A stretch of 64,000 nucleotides of DNA from Halomonas smyrnensis AAD6 (GCF_000265245.1 NZ_AJKS02000003.1:1-64000), one strand, 5' to 3'; numbered from the stretch's first letter, positions 8,108 to 16,767 are shown. The notes: generated by a model not told the origin, from the sequence alone. A program made the numbers and translations.

Positions 8108-9257
8108 GGCTAGCTTCCTTCTTGTGTGACGAGGCGAATTCCTGACGAACGCGTGAGGTATCGGCGCCAACGGCTGGTGCATGGCGCACCTGGCTCGGCC
8201 GTTCGTGATCCAGCCAACGGACTGGGGACTCCGGGATGCTAATGACTTCGCCGTTGTCGGTGCCGACAGTTCGACGGCGAAGCGCGGGATGGCTGGCCAG
8301 CTCGGCGACGCTATTGACGCCCCCGAAAGCGATGCCAGCCTTCGACAGGCGCGCCTTGAACTGTTCCTGCGTCAGCGGCGCGGTGACCGCTGCGATCATT
8401 GCCTCAAGGGCCTCGCGATGGCGCACTCTCTGATTATTGGAGGAAAATCGAGGATCTTCCGCGACAGTCGCGTCCTCGAGGACGTCGACGCAGAATCTGG
8501 CCCATTCACGATCGTTTTGAACTGAAATGATCGTCAGGCCACCATCCTGGGTTTGAAAAGCGCCATAGGGCGCCATACTCGGGTGCTGCAGCCCCACCCG
8601 CTTGGGGGCACCATTGCCATATTCCTCATGAATCAACGGCACGCTCATCCAGTCTGCCGCCACATCGAACAGGGACACTGCCAGGGCGGCGCCATGACCA
8701 CTAACGGAGCGCTGAATCAATGCCTCGAGAACGGCTGCGTGTGCTGTCATTCCCGCCCCAATATCGCAGATAGAAACCCCGATACGGCCCATTTCGTTCA
8801 CACCACCGCTGATGCCGGTCAGGCCGGATTCGGCCTGGATCAAAAAGTCATAAGCTTTGAGGTGCTTGACGGCATCGCTTTCGCCATACCCGGTAATATC
8901 CAAGGTGATCAGCTGAGGATATTTTCGACGCAAGTCTTTTGAATCGAATCCGGCTCTTGCCATGGCGCCTGGCGCAAGGTTCTGAATAAAAACATCCGCT
9001 TTTGCGATGAGGTTCTCGAGCAGTTCGGCGTCTTCTGGCTCGCGAAAGTTGAGCACAACCGAATCCTTTCCCTGGTTCGTCCAGGTAAAATACGAGCTGG
9101 CACCATCGGCCGCCTGGTCGTAACCACGAGCAAAATCTCCTTCAGCACGCTCAACCTTAATCACTCTGGCACCGGCTTCCGCCAGGCGTGAAGTACACAA
9201 AGGTGCCGCCAATGCCTGTTCAATCGACACGACCAGAATACCTTCCAAAGGTTGCAT
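8100..9257 (-). CDS. class III (CaiB/Frc family) CoA-transferase
   Basis: A 385-residue formyl-CoA/carnitine CoA-transferase family protein. N-terminal LEGILVVSIEQALAAPLCT, VIKVERAEGDFAR, NLNFREP-like strand and the catalytic aspartate D137 in KAYDFLIQAESGL are typical; a small C-terminal domain follows. It should move CoA from a donor such as succinyl-CoA to a carboxylate. With the downstream hydratase and lyase it matches itaconate CoA-transferase (Ict, RipA) modules; carnitine or crotonobetaine activation by a CaiB-like enzyme is the alternative given the BCCT carrier nearby. The ATG has a GAGGGGG box four bases upstream. This is the first gene of a tight four-gene run, 362 bases downstream of the LysR gene. 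Confidence 0.86.
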   Translation of the reverse strand: MQPLEGILVVSIEQALAAPLCTSRLAEAGARVIKVERAEGDFARGYDQAADGASSYFTWTNQGKDSVVLNFREPEDAELLENLIAKADVFIQNLAPGAMARAGFDSKDLRRKYPQLITLDITGYGESDAVKHLKAYDFLIQAESGLTGISGGVNEMGRIGVSICDIGAGMTAHAAVLEALIQRSVSGHGAALAVSLFDVAADWMSVPLIHEEYGNGAPKRVGLQHPSMAPYGAFQTQDGGLTIISVQNDREWARFCVDVLEDATVAEDPRFSSNNQRVRHREALEAMIAAVTAPLTQEQFKARLSKAGIAFGGVNSVAELASHPALRRRTVGTDNGEVISIPESPVRWLDHERPSQVRHAPAVGADTSRVRQEFASSHKKEASHV

Positions 9258-9619
9258 ATAACCCCCTCATCATCGGCTACAAGAAATCAACAGACGCAGG
9301 ACAATAACTGACTCGGTTCCTTCCGATTCTTGGGGGTGGCGACAGGAAAATAAATTGATTTTTTCTATGCAGTTTGAAAAGCAATTTTTTACAGCGAGAT
9401 CGCAGACTCAAGGGACGAGCCATATGAATCGAAAACAGCTCATTATCATGCATACAGCATGGACACTCGGTGCCATAGGCTCTAGCAGGAGAGCGTCCCT
9501 TCAGCGGGCAGCCAAGTTCTACATCGCCTCATTCCTGGGTTTAGGAGGGAGTCAAGGCAAGCGAGAGGCGATCAGTCGAATCTAGGAGGGGCATTCAGAT
9601 GGCAAGAAACGAAGGGCAA
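9258..9619 (-). promoter_or_regulatory. intergenic region with probable promoter of the CoA-transferase run
   Basis: These 362 bases between the LysR stop and the CoA-transferase start hold no convincing gene. The part nearest the CoA-transferase is AT-rich. Half-sites TTGATTTTTTC (9355-9365) and GAAAAGCAA (9376-9384) form an imperfect inverted repeat of the size a LysR dimer could bind. I cannot place the promoter exactly. Confidence 0.3.
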
Positions 9620-10510
9620 TTAAAACAAATCGTTGACGGGGTCTCTGTCGAACCACTCGACAAAAGCCGCGACACGCGCCCAGCGCTCTTTCTGTGGAGG
9701 AATACTCAAGAAGTACTTGGGCAATGGAGGTAGATATCTTTCATCGATGGCAAACGGAACACATAACTGTCCACTTGCCAGCATACCCTCGGCGTTGATT
9801 CGATTACCCAAGGCAACCCCTAGCCCATATGCGGCGGCCTCAAAGGCATGGAGCGAGTAGCCAACGGCAAGGAAGCGTTGGTCAGGGAGCCAAGAAAAAT
9901 CGGAAAGGATAGACCTCCATGAGTTCAAACGCCTCTCGGTTTCGATCAACGTCAGACCGCGCAAGGCATCCAAACTGGTCAGATCATACCGTCTCGCATA
10001 GTCAGGATTGGCTAAGGCAACGATGTCATCATCGAGTACTTGCCGGCTAATAAAGGCAGAGTCAGCATCGAAGCGATACTCAATGGCGACATCGATCTCA
10101 CGCTCCTTGGCATCCAAAGTCATCCGATCAATCAGTCGTACATCATATTGCGGATAAGACTGAAAAAAATCCGATAGCCGCGGCATTAACCACTTGGCCG
10201 TCAAGGTCGGAGGCGCTGAAATGGTAAGGGTTTCCCGACTCTTCTTATGTGACGCCGTGGCCGTTGCCCGACTGATTGCTTGGAGACTGGGGCGGATCTC
10301 GGTCAAGTAGTCTCGAGCCACTTCCGTCAGCAGTAAGGATCGCCCCTTGCGTATGAACAAAGGCGAACCAAGATATTCCTCCAGTTTTGCCACTTGGTGA
10401 CTCACCGCAGGTGGGGTAACGAAAAGTTCATCAGCAGCCTGACGCACGCTTCCCAAGCGTGCAACTGCCTCGAAGGCACGGATAGAAGATAGCGGGGGAA
10501 GCTTGTACAT
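9620..10510 (-). CDS. LysR family regulator, GcvA-like subgroup
   Basis: A 296-residue LysR-type regulator. The N-terminal winged helix-turn-helix includes LPPLSSIRAFEAVARLGS (residues 4-21) and the recognition helix around VTPPAVSHQVAKLEEYLG (31-48); the remainder is the periplasmic-binding-like effector domain. The LPPLSSIRAFEAVAR opening and TPPAVSHQ are typical of the GcvA/AmpR branch. It lies within the catabolic cluster, on the same strand, between the aldehyde dehydrogenase and CoA-transferase genes, so it is the natural candidate to sense the substrate or an intermediate and activate both flanking units. Pseudomonas and Yersinia itaconate clusters also carry a LysR gene (RipR). Unlike many LysR genes it is not divergent from its presumed target. 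Confidence 0.88.
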   Translation of the reverse strand: MYKLPPLSSIRAFEAVARLGSVRQAADELFVTPPAVSHQVAKLEEYLGSPLFIRKGRSLLLTEVARDYLTEIRPSLQAISRATATASHKKSRETLTISAPPTLTAKWLMPRLSDFFQSYPQYDVRLIDRMTLDAKEREIDVAIEYRFDADSAFISRQVLDDDIVALANPDYARRYDLTSLDALRGLTLIETERRLNSWRSILSDFSWLPDQRFLAVGYSLHAFEAAAYGLGVALGNRINAEGMLASGQLCVPFAIDERYLPPLPKYFLSIPPQKERWARVAAFVEWFDRDPVNDLF

Positions 10511-10689
10511 GTAGGGTGCCAGTAGGGATAGAGGGCCTCGACGAATGGTAATATATTCTACAATAATGGATAGTCCGACAGGAGCATTTCTTTCAAAGCC
10601 ACGTCATCTTTCAGGCCACGGCACAAGATCGGCAGGCGTTCTCCTAAAACCCGAACACCTGCCGGCACTCGCCTACGCTGGAGATCCGG

Positions 10690-12180
10690 TCAACCCTTGA
10701 TGGCTATGCCCACATTCTTAGTCTGCACATAGTTGAGTAGTGCTTCTCGGCCTTTTTCGCGACCATAGCCGGATTTTCCGAATCCACCGAAGGGCGTTTC
10801 CACACCACCCGCATACCACTCGTTGACAAATACCTGACCCGCTCGAATATCGCGGGAGACGCGCATGGCGCGGTTGATGTCGGCGGAATAGACTCCTCCG
10901 ACCAAGCCGTAATCGGTGCCATTGGCCAGCGCAATGGCCTCATCTTCGGTGCGGAACTTGAGCACCGCCACCACCGGTCCGAACACCTCCTGCTGGGCGA
11001 TTTCCATCTCCGCGGTGACATCGGCAATCACCGTCGGCGCCAGGAAATAGCCATCGCGATCGAGCCGCGTCCCGCCGGCCACCAGCCGGGCACCTTGATG
11101 TTGGGCTCCTTGGCACATGGCTTCCGCCTTGTCTCGCTGAGCTTCCGATATCATCGCGCCCATGTTCGGACCAAACTCCGGAAACTCCATGCCAGGGCCC
11201 ACTTCGAGCGCCTTGGCCATCTCCGCCACACGATTGACCACCTCTTCGTAGATCGACTCGTGGACGATCAAACGCGACATCGCGGAGCAGACCTGGCCAG
11301 CATTGAAGTAGATACCCCAGCGCACGTCGCTCACCAGCGCTTCCAGGTCCGCGTCATCGAACACCACGGCAGCTGACTTGCCGCCGAGTTCAAGCACGCA
11401 GGGCACGACATTCTGTGCGGCGGCGGTGGCGATGGCGATGCCGGTCTGCACCGAGCCGGTGAAGACCAACTGATCGATGTCCGGATGCGCGGACAGCGCG
11501 GCACCGGCTTCGCTACCGTAGCCGCAGAGGATATTCAGGGCACCAGCCGGCAGCCCAACACGCTCGGCCGCACGGGCGATATACCCCGCCGCCAGCGGAT
11601 CCAGTTCCGGCGTTTTCACCACACAGGTGTTGCCGGTGGCCAGCGCAGCCGACACTGACCTTGCAGTCATCTCCAGCGGATAGTTCCATGGAATAATATG
11701 GGCAGTCACGCCATAAGGCTCATGCACGGTAAAGTCGAAGTACTGCCCCCCCAGAGGGATTGAGCGCCCCTCCATGGTCTCGGCCTGATTGCCGTAGTAT
11801 TCGAAATATCGTGCCGCAGTTTCGACCTCAAGGCGCGCCTCCCACAGTGGCTTGCCCGCGTCGAGGCACAGGACATTGGCGATCTCGTCGAGATGCTCGA
11901 GTAGGTGCTGCCCCATACGCTGCACCAGCCGACCACGCTCCACTGGCGCCAGATGGCGGAAATCCCCTTCCTGATGGCAACGCTGCGCCGCGCGTACCGC
12001 GCGATCTACATGGTGCGCTGAGGCGCAGGCCTGAGTGGCGATCTGTTGACCAGTACCCGGGTTGAAGACCGGCACGCTACTGCCACCGCTCTGCCAGTAA
12101 CCGTCGATAAAGTTGGGCCAATGGTTATGCGGCAGCACCTGAGTGACTTCCTCCTGCGTAGTGGTGGTAAAGTCAAGCAT
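10690..12180 (-). CDS. NAD(P)-dependent aldehyde dehydrogenase
   Basis: A 496-residue aldehyde dehydrogenase of the betaine-aldehyde/semialdehyde type. The catalytic residues are E264 (LELGGKS) and C298 (NAGQVCSA); PWNYPLEM (164-171), FTGS (240-243) and the C-terminal PFGGFGKSGYGRE are also present. It should oxidise the aldehyde released by the upstream Rieske oxygenase, in the way malic semialdehyde dehydrogenase follows CntAB, giving a carboxylate for CoA activation. The start codon ATG at 12180 overlaps the oxygenase stop by eight bases and has GGGAG about six bases upstream; a frame extending to 12279 lies wholly within the oxygenase and is not used. Substrate specificity cannot be read from the sequence. 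Confidence 0.9.
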   Translation of the reverse strand: MLDFTTTTQEEVTQVLPHNHWPNFIDGYWQSGGSSVPVFNPGTGQQIATQACASAHHVDRAVRAAQRCHQEGDFRHLAPVERGRLVQRMGQHLLEHLDEIANVLCLDAGKPLWEARLEVETAARYFEYYGNQAETMEGRSIPLGGQYFDFTVHEPYGVTAHIIPWNYPLEMTARSVSAALATGNTCVVKTPELDPLAAGYIARAAERVGLPAGALNILCGYGSEAGAALSAHPDIDQLVFTGSVQTGIAIATAAAQNVVPCVLELGGKSAAVVFDDADLEALVSDVRWGIYFNAGQVCSAMSRLIVHESIYEEVVNRVAEMAKALEVGPGMEFPEFGPNMGAMISEAQRDKAEAMCQGAQHQGARLVAGGTRLDRDGYFLAPTVIADVTAEMEIAQQEVFGPVVAVLKFRTEDEAIALANGTDYGLVGGVYSADINRAMRVSRDIRAGQVFVNEWYAGGVETPFGGFGKSGYGREKGREALLNYVQTKNVGIAIKG

Positions 12181-13261
12181 CGACAGTCTCCCGTACCCAG
12201 TTATTAATGGCCACGATCGAGTGCTCCGACATGACGCCCTCTGCAGGGTCGACGACCAGAGGTCCTCCCTGGTAACCACGACTCTTAAGGCCTCGCTGGA
12301 CCGACTCTACCAGGCGAACATCCTCCGCCACGGTGGTATCGCGGTCCTGTTCGGCCAGGCCGCGAATGACATCGGACTCTTCTCCGCCGATGGTGTACCA
12401 GCCCCGATACACCATGACCTTGTCCACCGCCATGGGCCGCCAGTGGTAGGTATTGAGCACATTGCCCGGATAGACCTGGAACGAGAAGCCAGGCCACAAG
12501 AACCAGGACTTGTACTGCGTGGCACGGGAATTCGACTCCGGATCGATCGGATAACTCATTCGATCCAGATTCTGGCACTGGGTGGTGTGCTGAAGGGTGT
12601 AGCCCACGTGACTGATCCGGTAAGTCTCAGGCTTGATGACGCCATCGACGAAGGTGTGATGGTTGGCGGAACAGTGGTAGCACTCCGAGTAGTTCTCCAC
12701 AGAGATCTTCCAGTTGCAGTCTTCCTCGATGGCAACGTATTCGAGGGGTGCCAGCTCGTCGATATGCGGCACGAATTCCCGTAGCTCTTCACGCACGCCG
12801 GGGAACACCTCATCCATCGACTTGGCATCCGAGTCTAGGTTGACGAAGATGAAGCCGCAGAACTCCTCGGTCCGGACTCGAGGCAGGCAGATACTACCTT
12901 TGTCGAGGCCTTTCACCGCATCCAGGTTCGGGCCATTGCGGAGTCGTCCATCAAGGTCATAGGACCAGCTGTGATAAGGGCAGACCAGCATACGGGTATT
13001 GCCAGACTCGTGAGTCACGATTTCGTGGCCGCGATGTTGGCAGACGTTATAGAAGGTGCGGATTTCACCTTTCTTGCCGCGAGCGCAGAACAGGCTCTCT
13101 CCAGCGATCTCCAGCCGGAAGTAGTCGCCACTGTTAGGAATCTGCGAGACATGACCGGCATACTGCCATGTCGACGCCAGCAGGGTTTGCCGCTCTTTCT
13201 CGAAGTAGGCGGGATCGGTGTAGTACTTGGGCTCAAGGGCGCGAATGGGCTGGCTGCTCAC
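12173..13261 (-). CDS. Rieske oxygenase alpha subunit, CntA/GbcA-like (quaternary amine oxygenase)
   Basis: A 362-residue oxygenase component. The Rieske 2Fe-2S ligands are C74, H76, C94 and H97 (CQH...CPYH). The mononuclear iron site is H196 and H201 with D314 (EDVRLVESVQRGLK). The bridging position is glutamate E193 in SECYHC, as in carnitine oxygenase CntA and its relatives, rather than the usual aspartate. The C-terminal block LVESVQRGLKSRGY and the SEH segment also match CntA/GbcA-type enzymes that act on carnitine, glycine betaine or proline betaine. It should cleave a C-N bond or demethylate an onium substrate, using the reductase at 3977-4924. The start is GTG at 13261 with GAGG eight bases upstream. 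It is the first gene of the cluster. Confidence 0.9.
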   Translation of the reverse strand: MSSQPIRALEPKYYTDPAYFEKERQTLLASTWQYAGHVSQIPNSGDYFRLEIAGESLFCARGKKGEIRTFYNVCQHRGHEIVTHESGNTRMLVCPYHSWSYDLDGRLRNGPNLDAVKGLDKGSICLPRVRTEEFCGFIFVNLDSDAKSMDEVFPGVREELREFVPHIDELAPLEYVAIEEDCNWKISVENYSECYHCSANHHTFVDGVIKPETYRISHVGYTLQHTTQCQNLDRMSYPIDPESNSRATQYKSWFLWPGFSFQVYPGNVLNTYHWRPMAVDKVMVYRGWYTIGGEESDVIRGLAEQDRDTTVAEDVRLVESVQRGLKSRGYQGGPLVVDPAEGVMSEHSIVAINNWVRETVDA

Positions 13262-13392
13262 TATGGATACCTCATTCCTATCTGACGTTTTAGCGTTGTA
13301 ATTGGCTGTTAAACAAGGCGCTGATTATTGGCGCTCGCTCAAGGCACGTTTGGCTGTGACATACGCCACGATAGCAAGGCATAACAGTTTAG

Positions 13393-13422
13393 ATAATTGA
13401 AATTTTCATTCCATATTGTAAA
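13393..13422 (-). promoter_or_regulatory. candidate sigma-70-like promoter of the Rieske oxygenase gene
   Basis: On the minus strand, TTTACA (13422-13417) and AATTAT (13398-13393) are spaced 18 bases apart in the AT-rich part of the 480-base divergent gap between the oxygenase (13261) and the TetR gene (13741). GAAAATTT occurs twice here as a direct repeat, a possible regulator contact. The rest of the gap shows no gene. Confidence 0.35.
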
Positions 13423-13683
13423 ATTTTCCTAAACATCAGAGAATTCCTAAAATCGGCAGCAGCGCACGCGGCTCGCGGGACTATGGCATAATATCAAGGA
13501 GTTACGAACAGATTCTTCGTCACTCCAAGTAGATTCGCTTTATCCGGCTTACATCCTCCCTTACAGCCGACCCGGTAGATCACGAAAGATGATATTGGCC
13601 TCATTTCGATAGCCACGCGCGTGCCATTTTTCTCGTCTCTGACTCAATCGCTGGCCCTGTATACCATTCCCCCCTTGACGAAT

Positions 13684-13726
13684 GTAGAAAGATCATTCTA
13701 CCCTAGAAGTAGAAAGACCTTTCTAC
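13684..13726. promoter_or_regulatory. tandem inverted-repeat operators of the TetR/MDR operon
   Basis: Two palindromes sit just before the TetR start: GTAGAA-N6-TTCTAC at 13684-13701 and the better GTAGAAAG-AC-CTTTCTAC at 13709-13726. Their centres are 25 bases apart. Length, symmetry and position directly upstream of a TetR gene point to autoregulation. Confidence 0.7.
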
Positions 13727-13740
13727 CGATGAGGCATGAC

Positions 13741-14271
13741 ATGGACAAGAACCGGATCGCGGCACGGCTGGAGGCGCTCTTCAGCCAGCAGGGCTTCGCC
13801 ACGCCCAGCGTGCCCGAGATCAAAGAGGCCGCCGGGGTGAGCATGCGGACCCTGTATCGCCACTTTCCCTCCAAGGAGGCCATGGTGATCGGCGGCCTGG
13901 ACCATCGCCATGCCCGCTATCTCGCCTTCCTGACGAGGGATATCTCGTGCCCGGGGGCCGAGGCCATCACCGAGCTGTTCCAGCGCCTGGCCCAGTGGAT
14001 GGAGCACGAAGCGCCCCATGGCTGCCTGTCGATGAGCGCCTTCGCGGCCTTTCCCCACAACACGCGGGTCAATGATTCGGTGAAACGGCACAAGCACGAG
14101 ATACGCCGGCTGCTGGCGACCCTGAGCGGACGCGAGGCACTGGCGGGCGAGCTCTTCCTGCTTCACGAAGGAGCCTCGGCCGCCTGGCCCACCCTAGGCG
14201 AGGAGGCCATCCGATCGGCCCAGACGGCTGCCTACCAACTGATGAGGAGAACCGACAATGACGCTGCCTGA
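13741..14271 (+). CDS. TetR/AcrR family regulator
   Basis: A 176-residue regulator with an N-terminal helix-turn-helix (about residues 8-45, with VPEIKEAAGVSMRTLYRHFPSKEAM) and a C-terminal ligand domain that contains the HGCLSMSAFAAF segment. The ATG at 13741 is chosen because AGG lies six bases upstream and earlier in-frame ATGs fall in or beside the operators. It overlaps the following dehydrogenase gene by 14 bases, so the two form an operon, probably repressed by this protein through the two palindromes just upstream and induced by the dehydrogenase's substrate or a related electrophile. The inducer is not known. Confidence 0.88.
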   Translation: MDKNRIAARLEALFSQQGFATPSVPEIKEAAGVSMRTLYRHFPSKEAMVIGGLDHRHARYLAFLTRDISCPGAEAITELFQRLAQWMEHEAPHGCLSMSAFAAFPHNTRVNDSVKRHKHEIRRLLATLSGREALAGELFLLHEGASAAWPTLGEEAIRSAQTAAYQLMRRTDNDAA

Positions 14272-15316
14272 CACGATGTTCGGCATCCAGCTCACCGGCC
14301 ATGGCGGCCCCGAGGTGCTGCACGCCCGTCACGATATTCCCGTGCCCAAGCCCGGGCCGGGCGAGGTGTTGATTCGCGTCGCCGCCGCCGGCGTCAACAA
14401 CACCGACATCAACACCCGGCTCGCCTGGTACTCGAAAGGCGACGCCGACAGCGAGGATGCCAGCTGGTCGGGCAAGCCCCTCCAGTTCCCGCGCATTCAA
14501 GGGGCCGACGTCTGCGGCCGGATCGCCGCGGTCGGGGATGGCGTCAGCCCGGAGCGGATCGGCGAGCGGGTACTGATCGAGCCCAGCCTCCGGGAGCATC
14601 GCGGCGAGCCGCTGGACCCGCCCTGGTACTTCGGCTCCGAGTGCGACGGCGGGTTCGCACAATACACCACCGTGGCCGCACGGCACGCCTGCCGCATCGA
14701 GAGTGAGCTGAGCGACGTCGAGCTCGCCTCCTTCCCCTGCTCCTACTCCACCGCCGAGAACCTGCTGACTCGCGCCGAGGTGGGCGCGGGGGAACGCGTG
14801 CTGGTCACGGGCGCCTCCGGCGGGGTCGGCTCGGCCGCCGTCCAGCTGGCCAAGGCCCGCGGGGCGCATGTCATCGCCATCACCGGCGCCGACAAGGCCG
14901 AGATGCTGCGTGAACGGGGCGCCGACGAGATCGTGCGCCGCGAGGACGTCCTCAACGAGGTCATCGACGCCGACAGCATCGATGTGGTGGTGGACCTGGT
15001 CGCCGGCGAGCAGTGGCCGCAGTACCTGGAGGTGCTACGCCGCCACGGCCGCTACGCCGTCTCGGGCGCCATCGCCGGCCCGATCGTCGAGCTGGATGTC
15101 CGCACGCTCTACCTCAAGGACCTGCGCCTGCTGGGCTGCACGGTGCTGGAGCCCGAGGTCTTCACCAACCTGATCACCCATATCGAGCAGGGCCGCATTG
15201 CGCCCCTGGTGGCGGCGTCCCTGCCCCTCGAGAAGATCGGCGAGGCGCAGGCGCTGTTCCAGGAAAAGCGTCATGTCGGCAAGATCGTGCTCGAGGTCGA
15301 CGTCGCCGACGCATAG
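14258..15316 (+). CDS. MDR-family zinc-type alcohol dehydrogenase/quinone reductase
   Basis: A 352-residue medium-chain dehydrogenase/reductase. GroES-like N-terminal domain (KPGPGEVLIRVAAAGVNNTD, with VNNTD as in quinone reductases), nucleotide-binding VTGASGGVGSAAVQLAKA at about residues 183-200, and C-terminal GKIVLEV. The classical zinc cysteine pattern is not obvious, so a quinone oxidoreductase (NADPH-using) is more likely than a true alcohol dehydrogenase. The start has GAGGAG about eight bases upstream inside the TetR gene. It likely reduces a quinone or an alpha,beta-unsaturated carbonyl under control of the upstream TetR protein. Confidence 0.87.
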   Translation: MTLPDTMFGIQLTGHGGPEVLHARHDIPVPKPGPGEVLIRVAAAGVNNTDINTRLAWYSKGDADSEDASWSGKPLQFPRIQGADVCGRIAAVGDGVSPERIGERVLIEPSLREHRGEPLDPPWYFGSECDGGFAQYTTVAARHACRIESELSDVELASFPCSYSTAENLLTRAEVGAGERVLVTGASGGVGSAAVQLAKARGAHVIAITGADKAEMLRERGADEIVRREDVLNEVIDADSIDVVVDLVAGEQWPQYLEVLRRHGRYAVSGAIAGPIVELDVRTLYLKDLRLLGCTVLEPEVFTNLITHIEQGRIAPLVAASLPLEKIGEAQALFQEKRHVGKIVLEVDVADA

Positions 15317-15466
15317 TGCCTCCGTGGCGTGCCGAGATCACCAGGCTGGACGGGCGACGCGGCGCGCTGAACCCGGTGTGGGCAAGCGCCATGCCCCCTT
15401 CGGTCACGGCTGATCCTGCCCCACCGGGACCGACGCAGGGATCCGGCGAGCCCCGACCCGCCAGGT

Positions 15467-16375
15467 TCAGCCCTGGCGGGGCAAGGCCTGGCGCAGGGCA
15501 AAGGTCTCGATCAGATGATCGGCCAGCGCCGTGACCCGGTGCGGCCGGGTGCGCGACGGGGGGAACAGCAGCTGCACCGGGGCGGGGGCCGCCGCGTAGT
15601 CGGGCAGCAACTCGATCAGCCGGCCGCGGCGAATGTCGTCCGCCGCGTCCAGCTCCGACTTGAGCACGATCCCCCGGCCCTCCAGCCCCCATTGCCGAAC
15701 CATCGCCCCGTCATTGGCGACGCGATCGCCCTGCACCGTCACGATCTGAGGCCCCGCCGGGGTCTCGAAGCGCCACTGGTTGTCGAGGTTCTGTCCGAAG
15801 CGCATCACCAGGCAGTTGCGCGACCGGAGATCGGCGGGCTCACGAGGCGCCCCGTGGGCCGCGACATAGGCCGGTGACGCACACACCAGCCGCCGGGCAT
15901 CGCCCAGGGCGCGCACCCTCAGGCTACTGTCCATGATGGCCCCGAGACGCAGGGCCAGATCGACGCCCTCCCCCACGATGTCGACATAGCCGTCCGACAG
16001 CAGCAGCTCGATCCGGATGCCCGGATGCCGGTCCTGAAAGGTGCTCAGGGCATGGGAGAGCAGATGACGCCCCGTGTCGCTCGGCGCACTCAAGCGGATC
16101 GGCCCCGTCAGGGTCTCGGCACCGTGGCGAATGCGGGTATCCAGGTCGGCGACGCCGTTCAACAGCTCCCGGGCACCGTCGACCAGGGTGCGTCCCTCCT
16201 CGGTGAGGCTGAGGGCGCGGGTGGTCCGGTTGAGCAACACCACCCCGTAGTGCGCCTCCAGGGCGGCCAGACGCTCCGAGACGGAGGTTGGCGACAGGCC
16301 GACCTCGCGCCCCGCCGCCGTCAGGCTGCCCTTCTCCACGATAGTCAGGAACAGCGCAATGTTGTCGAGCAGCAT
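15467..16375 (-). CDS. LysR family regulator
   Basis: A 302-residue LysR-type regulator with the DNA-binding region at residues 1-60 (LFLTIVEKGSLTAAGREVGLS; recognition helix SPTSVSERLAALE; then LLNRTTRALSLTEEG) and a substrate-binding domain containing DGYVDIVGEGVDLALRLG. This pattern is typical of the CrgA/DsdC-like subgroup that often controls neighbouring oxidoreductase genes. It is divergent, across a 390-base gap, from the MDR gene at 16768, its likely target. No strong ribosome-binding site is seen before the ATG, but an earlier in-frame start is not available in a good position. Confidence 0.87.
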   Translation of the reverse strand: MLLDNIALFLTIVEKGSLTAAGREVGLSPTSVSERLAALEAHYGVVLLNRTTRALSLTEEGRTLVDGARELLNGVADLDTRIRHGAETLTGPIRLSAPSDTGRHLLSHALSTFQDRHPGIRIELLLSDGYVDIVGEGVDLALRLGAIMDSSLRVRALGDARRLVCASPAYVAAHGAPREPADLRSRNCLVMRFGQNLDNQWRFETPAGPQIVTVQGDRVANDGAMVRQWGLEGRGIVLKSELDAADDIRRGRLIELLPDYAAAPAPVQLLFPPSRTRPHRVTALADHLIETFALRQALPRQG

Positions 16376-16767
16376 TCTACGGGGTCACCGGAAGATGTTG
16401 GCGATCACAGGCCGTTTTCCGCCTGTGCGAGATGACGAGGATACCGCAAATGGCAGGAGGTCGCGGCATGGACGGGCCTCGTCCGCTCCCTGGGCACGAC
16501 GCCATGTCAACGAAGCGTCCGGCGGACAGCCTGACATCCTGACGCTGGCGCCCTGATCCCGATGCCCTGGAGAGGCGGTGGAGTGCCGCCTCGTGATTAT
16601 CCGGCCCAGCCGGATTATGTCTTCGCTTTCGGCCGGTTTTTACGGCATCTCGCCGACACTATGATGCCCCCACTCAAGGCGACGGGCCACGCGACGAGAC
16701 GTGGAGGCCTTCTCCCGTCGCCCCTCATCCCACCATCACTGATCCCCCGATCACGGAGCGTGAAACC
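16376..16767. promoter_or_regulatory. divergent intergenic region with an imperfect palindrome
   Basis: No gene is visible in these 392 bases between the LysR gene and the MDR gene. An imperfect inverted repeat, ATTATCCGGC / GCCGGATTAT, lies at 16596-16618 with a three-base centre. It is a candidate LysR operator; one position breaks the symmetry. Confidence 0.4.

Noticed and set aside
9355..9585. Small plus-strand frame in the gap before the CoA-transferase
   Set aside because: No domain pattern and no good ribosome site, and it covers the likely promoter region of the minus-strand operon.
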